This document shows, piece by piece, positions 6,544 through 9,991 of a DNA stretch of 9,991 nucleotides. The notes below the pieces were generated by a model, which was not told where the DNA came from, did no database searches, and saw only the letters and a program-made list of their open reading frames with translations. Source of the DNA: a bacterium (GTDB taxonomy: Bacteria > JAHJDO01); assembly GCA_030611945.1 (NCBI GenBank), contig JAUWOV010000065.1, positions 1 to 9,991 of the forward strand, in the 5' to 3' direction. The position numbers were made by a program, and so were the translations under genes. Within the stretch, counting starts at the first letter, position 1; each line of letters opens with the position of its first letter.

Positions 6544-8478
6544 TTGCATAGTTACGAATTAAGACCTCAGCAGCTTCAGATGTCAGAAGCGATTGACGAA
6601 GCTATAAAACTTAACAAACATCTGGTAGTAGAAGCGGGCACTGGAGTAGGGAAAAGCCTTGCGTATCTGATTCCTTTCATAATTTATACCGCTGGGAACA
6701 ATAAGAAAGTTATAATTTCAACCTATACAAAGACGCTTCAAAACCAGTTATGTTCAAAGGATCTGCCGTTTTTGAAAAGATCGCTTGGGATAGAATTTAA
6801 TTACGCATTATGTCTGGGTTCTGAAAACTATTTATGTTTAAGGCGGCTGAATGGTAAAAATATATACGACTTGTTTGATTCAGACGCTCAGTTCAGTGAG
6901 ATGGAGAAAATATTTAATTGGTCTTCTAAAACAAAATCGGGCATCAAATCGGATTTAGATTTTATTCCCAGAAGCGGAGTATGGAATAATGTATGCAGAG
7001 AACCGGATCTGTGTTTGGGAAAGAAGTGTTCTTTCAAAGATGATTGTTTCTATAGAAAAGCGAAGAACATGGAGAGAAAATCTCATATTTTAGTAACAAA
7101 CCATTCCCTGTTTTTTACTAATATTGCCTCAGGCGGTCAGGTTCTGCCAAATTTTCACGCCGTAGTATTTGATGAGGCCCAAACACTGGAAAAGGTAGCA
7201 ACAAGTTATCTTGGCATAGAACTAAGCAATACAAAAATTAAATATCTGTTTGATTCAATATATAATCCAAGAACAAACAAAGGACTACTAACCAAATTCA
7301 ATAGCCTGAATAGGCGAACAATAAAGGATATTAAGGAATGTTTGACCGAGTCAGAGCAGGCATCTCAGAATTTTTTTCAGGGAATAAGACAAATGTTCGG
7401 CGCGGAAAACGACGCAAAAAGAATAAGGACAAAGAACATTGTTTTTAATTACCTGGAAGAACCATTAAAACGTCTTGCAGGCTCTTTATCTGAATTATTG
7501 GATTATGTAAAAGACGAAGAAGACGAGCTTTTAATAAAATCGTATGCGAAGAGGTGTGTTGATATATCAAAAGCCGTGTCGTTTATTTTAAATCATGAAA
7601 AGGACGATTATGTTTATTGGATTGAAATATCAAAAAGAAAAAGAGCTGTAAAATATTCGCTTTTTGCTGCGCCAATAGAGATTGCAGAGGAGTTAGACAA
7701 GCAATTATTCAGCGAAATAAAACCTGTTATACTTACATCCGCCACATTATCTACAAATAATAATTTTGGATTTATAAAAAAGCGTCTCGGGATAAAAGAC
7801 TGTAATGAATTGCTGCTGGGGTCACCTTTTGATTATGAAAAGAATGTTCTCTTATATATTCCTAAGAAGATAGAAGACCCAAATCATAAATTTGAAGTAT
7901 TCCAAAAGCAAGTCCTTGAACACATCAAAAAAATAATAGATATTATGAAAGGGAGGATATTTATATTATTTACAAGTTATAAGATGTTAAATACTATATT
8001 TAACGATTTAATCTTGAGTTACAAAGATATAAATTTATTAAGACAGGGAGATAAACCTCGTTATGAGTTACTTGCAAATTTTAAAGAAAATAAGAATTCT
8101 GTTTTATTGGGAACAACCACTTTTTGGCAAGGGATAGATGTTCCGGGAAAAGCTTTGGAATGTGTGATCATTACAAAATTACCTTTTTCTGTTCCGGATG
8201 ATCCTATAACAGAAGCAAAAATGGAACTTATAGAATCAAGAAATGAGAATCCTTTTATCACGTATCAGGTACCGCAGGCAATAATGATGTTTAAACAGGG
8301 ATGTGGAAGACTTATAAGGAATAAATCGGATAGAGGCATAGTAGGAATTCTAGACCCGAGGATTAAAACCAGATATTATGGAAAATCGTTTATTAACGCT
8401 TTACCGAAATGTAGACATACTTTTGATGTTAATGAGATAAAAGACTTTTTGGAAAAAAGCTATAGTGTGAAAATATGA
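6544..8478 (+). CDS. dinG: ATP-dependent DNA helicase, DinG/XPD family with iron-sulfur cluster
   Basis: This is a superfamily 2 helicase that unwinds DNA 5' to 3', probably in repair and in resolving replication obstacles or R-loops. From TTG 6544 (644 residues) the order is: Q-motif-like RPQQ (7-10), Walker A EAGTGVGKS (30-38), four iron-sulfur cysteines C98, C157, C162 and C168 (the last three spaced CX4C and CX5C as in E. coli DinG), NHSLF (186-190), motif II DEAQ (210-213) where the family usually has DEAH or DEGH, TSATLS (398-403), TFWQGIDVPG (526-535) and QGCGRLIR (585-592). There is no N-terminal exonuclease domain. The start is doubtful: TTG 6544 has no binding site, and the in-frame upstream codons read NALDHDGIISQR, matching the usual DinG N-terminal dG.is pattern. 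Translation may begin near 6505 at an ATT preceded by GAGAGGGG. Confidence 0.92.
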   Translation: MHSYELRPQQLQMSEAIDEAIKLNKHLVVEAGTGVGKSLAYLIPFIIYTAGNNKKVIISTYTKTLQNQLCSKDLPFLKRSLGIEFNYALCLGSENYLCLRRLNGKNIYDLFDSDAQFSEMEKIFNWSSKTKSGIKSDLDFIPRSGVWNNVCREPDLCLGKKCSFKDDCFYRKAKNMERKSHILVTNHSLFFTNIASGGQVLPNFHAVVFDEAQTLEKVATSYLGIELSNTKIKYLFDSIYNPRTNKGLLTKFNSLNRRTIKDIKECLTESEQASQNFFQGIRQMFGAENDAKRIRTKNIVFNYLEEPLKRLAGSLSELLDYVKDEEDELLIKSYAKRCVDISKAVSFILNHEKDDYVYWIEISKRKRAVKYSLFAAPIEIAEELDKQLFSEIKPVILTSATLSTNNNFGFIKKRLGIKDCNELLLGSPFDYEKNVLLYIPKKIEDPNHKFEVFQKQVLEHIKKIIDIMKGRIFILFTSYKMLNTIFNDLILSYKDINLLRQGDKPRYELLANFKENKNSVLLGTTTFWQGIDVPGKALECVIITKLPFSVPDDPITEAKMELIESRNENPFITYQVPQAIMMFKQGCGRLIRNKSDRGIVGILDPRIKTRYYGKSFINALPKCRHTFDVNEIKDFLEKSYSVKI

Positions 8479-9062
8479 AATTACTTCTGCACACCTGTTG
8501 CGCTCCTTGTTTAACATATCCATATAAGATACTTTCAGAGGAAGGAGTACAAGTATCAGCATTTTCTTATAATCCGAATATTCATCCATTTACAGAGTAT
8601 ACTAAGAGATTACATTGCGTCAAAGATTATACTGGGGAAAGAGGAATAAAACTGATTATAAAAGATGACTATGCTCTGGAAGAATTTATCAGGCAGGTTG
8701 TGTTCAGGGAAAACAATAGATGCGGGATATGTTATAGGATCAGATTAGCTGAAACAGCTAAAACCGCAAAATCGGGAAAGTTTGATGCATTCTCCACAAC
8801 AATGCTCATAAGTCCCCACCAGAAACACGACTTAATTAAAAGCATTGGAGAATCGGTTGCAGCCGAGTTTGGCATTAATTTTTTCTATAAGGATTTTAGA
8901 GATGGCTATAAAGAAAGCATACACCTCTCCAAGGATGCAGGGCTATATCGTCAGCAGTATTGCGGCTGTATATATAGTGAGAAAGAACGGTATCGGCGCT
9001 CCAGAAGTATCCCCATTTTTTTGCAAAAAAATGGGGATACTTTCCCAGGACACAGTTCTTGA
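8475..9062 (+). CDS. queH: Epoxyqueuosine reductase QueH (DUF208)
   Basis: QueH reduces epoxyqueuosine to queuosine at tRNA position 34, the last step of queuosine synthesis, and is the cobalamin-independent, unrelated replacement of QueG. Family signatures are HTCCAPC (6-12), NPNIHPFTEY..R (33-45), NRCGICYRIRL (81-91), FSTTMLISPHQKH (106-118), DFRDGY (140-145) and YRQQYCGC (158-165). The paired cysteines C8/C9, C83/C86 and C163/C165 are the expected metal and iron-sulfur ligands. ATG at 8475 overlaps the helicase stop in ATGA, so translation is probably coupled. Conserved sequence ends around residue 172. The remaining 23 or so residues (RRSRSIPIFLQKNG and on) are encoded largely by the perfect palindrome at 9005-9042, and look like an acquired tail rather than native QueH. 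Confidence 0.94.
   Translation: MKLLLHTCCAPCLTYPYKILSEEGVQVSAFSYNPNIHPFTEYTKRLHCVKDYTGERGIKLIIKDDYALEEFIRQVVFRENNRCGICYRIRLAETAKTAKSGKFDAFSTTMLISPHQKHDLIKSIGESVAAEFGINFFYKDFRDGYKESIHLSKDAGLYRQQYCGCIYSEKERYRRSRSIPIFLQKNGDTFPGHSS
9005..9042 (+). repeat. Perfect 38-bp palindrome in the queH 3' end (REP-like element?)
   Basis: The left arm AAGTATCCCCATTTTTTT (9005-9022) is exactly mirrored by AAAAAAATGGGGATACTT (9025-9042) around a central GC, which is itself palindromic. In RNA this would fold into a near-complete hairpin with CCCC/GGGG and U7/A7 blocks in the stem. The stem is followed by TCCCAGG, not a T run, so it is not a standard intrinsic terminator, though it may still impede transcription or protect the queH mRNA end. 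It codes for the extra C-terminal residues of QueH. A mobile extragenic palindrome of the REP type, spread by IS200-like RAYT transposases, is a plausible origin but is inference; no transposase is present in the window. Confidence 0.85.
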
Positions 9063-9087
9063 CATGATATGTATGATTTGACATACT
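9059..9087 (+). promoter_or_regulatory. Candidate sigma-70 promoter for mutL
   Basis: A consensus -35 box TTGACA (9059-9064) is followed after 17 bases by CATACT (9082-9087), which matches four of six bases of TATAAT. Initiation about seven bases downstream would fall near 9094, almost on the mutL ATG codons at 9095 and 9098, giving a leaderless or nearly leaderless transcript. That would agree with the very weak ribosome binding site there. A second TTGACA at 9078-9083 has no well-spaced -10 box. This is pattern matching only. Confidence 0.35.
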
Positions 9088-9097
9088 CGCAGGTATG
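9071..9097 (+). repeat. GTATG-N6-CATAC-N6-GTATG array overlapping the mutL start
   Basis: GTATG (9071-9075), CATAC (9082-9086) and GTATG (9093-9097) are spaced by exactly six bases each, so the two GTATG copies are 22 bp apart, about two helical turns. The central CATAC can pair with either flanking GTATG, and the right copy contains the first mutL ATG. TTGACAT is also repeated (9059-9065 and 9078-9084). The layout could be an operator for a dimeric regulator, a pair of alternative hairpins, or part of the same inserted element as the palindrome just upstream. Confidence 0.45.
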
Positions 9098-9991
9098 ATG
9101 AATAGGATTAAAATTCTTCCGGAACATGTTTCCAACAAAATTGCAGCAGGTGAGATTGTCTTAAGGCCTGCATCAGTAGTAAAAGAACTTATAGAAAATT
9201 CCATAGATGCTGAGGCAACAAGAATTACAGTAAATATCAAAGCTGGCGGGCAAAAACTAATAGAGGTAACAGATAATGGAATTGGAATGATGTCTGACGA
9301 TGCTGCGCTTGCTTTAGAGCGTTTTTCAACAAGCAAAATTAGAAATGCAGACGATATCTTCCAAATAAATACACTTGGGTTTAGAGGCGAAGCTTTGCCT
9401 AGTATAGCTTCAGTTTCAAGATTGGAACTTATAACCAAATACAAAGACAAGCATTTAGGCTTTCTCATAAAAACAGTTGGCGGAAGAATAGAAAAATCTC
9501 AAGTAACAGGCTCCGCCGATGGAACAACAGTGAGGGTTGAGGATCTGTTTTTCAACACACTTCCCAGACGCAAGTTCCTAAAATCAGAATCAACAGAGAT
9601 GTCACATATCCTGAATGTTGTAACTTTTGAAGCTCTTGCTAAACCTGATATATACTTTAAACTTGTTCATGATAGACGTGAACTTATTAATATAGGGTCG
9701 TCTCATGATCTCTTAAAAAGAATAACAGCCCTTTTTGGAGAACAAATATCAAATAATCTGCTGCCCATAGAAGGAGGAAACGACCTTTTAAATATCTACG
9801 GTTTTATTTCCAAACCAGAAGAAACACGCGCTAATAGAAACAGCCAGCTGATATTCATAAACAAACGATGCGCTCATAATAAATCTATATCTCACAGCAT
9901 ATACGAAGCCTATCATGCACTAGTGCCAAGAGGCAGATTCCCGGTAGTCTTCATTTTTATAGATACACCCCCTGCTGCTATTGATGTGAAT
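9098..9991 (+). CDS. mutL: DNA mismatch repair protein MutL, N-terminal part, cut by window end
   Basis: MutL links MutS mismatch recognition to strand incision. The 298 codons present cover the GHKL ATPase domain and the transducer domain; the C-terminal dimerisation (and possibly endonuclease) domain lies beyond the window. Visible motifs are NKIAAGEIV (13-21), VVKELIENSIDA (27-38) with the catalytic Glu33 and magnesium-binding Asn34, DNGIGM (59-64), STSKI (77-81) and TLGFRGEAL (92-100). Most homologues have RHATSK where this protein has RFSTSK, and ERPASVV where this one has LRPASVV; both changes are modest. Two adjacent ATGs (9095 and 9098) are possible starts. I prefer 9098 because MNRIKILPE aligns with the usual MxxIxxLPE start and it sits farther from the short AGG at 9091. 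The ORF is open to the last base with no frame damage. Confidence 0.95.
   Translation, partial: MNRIKILPEHVSNKIAAGEIVLRPASVVKELIENSIDAEATRITVNIKAGGQKLIEVTDNGIGMMSDDAALALERFSTSKIRNADDIFQINTLGFRGEALPSIASVSRLELITKYKDKHLGFLIKTVGGRIEKSQVTGSADGTTVRVEDLFFNTLPRRKFLKSESTEMSHILNVVTFEALAKPDIYFKLVHDRRELINIGSSHDLLKRITALFGEQISNNLLPIEGGNDLLNIYGFISKPEETRANRNSQLIFINKRCAHNKSISHSIYEAYHALVPRGRFPVVFIFIDTPPAAIDVN

Noticed and set aside
9005-9042. Calling the palindrome a Rho-independent terminator for queH
   Set aside because: The stem is symmetrical and long, but no T run follows the 3' arm (TTTCCC follows), and the hairpin lies before the queH stop codon at 9060-9062. It is listed as a repeat instead.
8845-9081. 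78-residue + strand frame overlapping queH
   Set aside because: It lies out of frame within conserved QueH coding sequence and has no supporting motifs.
8896-9468. 190-residue minus-strand open frame across the queH-mutL junction
   Set aside because: It runs antisense to the conserved queH and mutL coding sequences and reads through the palindrome; no family features were seen.

Overview
This 9,991-base window is AT-rich, compact and coded entirely on the + strand. It carries nine genes that are complete or nearly so, the 3' tail of one upstream gene and the 5' two-fifths or so of mutL. Start and stop codons commonly overlap (TAATG at 1082, ATGA at 4034 and 8475), and many genes are preceded by AGGAGG-like ribosome binding sites. 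The gene content is bacterial. The style (AGA/AGG arginine codons, AT-rich, acetogen-type methyltransferase, QueH, small operons) would fit an uncultured anaerobic lineage such as Omnitrophota or a Firmicutes-like anaerobe. That placement is an impression, not something the window proves.

Region 1 (1-4037) is corrinoid uptake and cobalamin synthesis. It holds a gene tail that may be cobinamide-related (1-72), a BtuC/FecCD-type permease (65-1084), its ABC ATPase (1084-1884), cobyric acid synthase CobQ (1900-3441) and the corrinoid adenosyltransferase CobO/CobA (3510-4037).

Region 2 (4034-6509) uses the cofactor. A zinc/homocysteine methyltransferase domain protein (4034-4918) and a methyltetrahydrofolate:corrinoid methyltransferase (5715-6509) correspond to the first two modules of MetH, but here they are separate genes. 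No B12-binding module is visible. Between them sits an exported protein of unknown function (4984-5709), whose last codons contain the ribosome binding site of the downstream methyltransferase.

Region 3 (about 6505-9991) is unrelated to B12. It holds a DinG/XPD-type iron-sulfur helicase whose start codon is uncertain, the cobalamin-independent epoxyqueuosine reductase QueH, and mutL, which runs off the window end. The queH-mutL junction has the most unusual non-coding structure in the window. A perfect 38-bp palindrome (9005-9042) lies inside the 3' end of queH. It is followed by promoter-like TTGACA boxes and an evenly spaced GTATG/CATAC/GTATG array that runs into the mutL start codon.

The first two regions read as one pathway: import corrinoid, convert and adenosylate it, then use it for methyl transfer to homocysteine. 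No defence system, CRISPR array, tRNA, rRNA or complete insertion sequence is visible.
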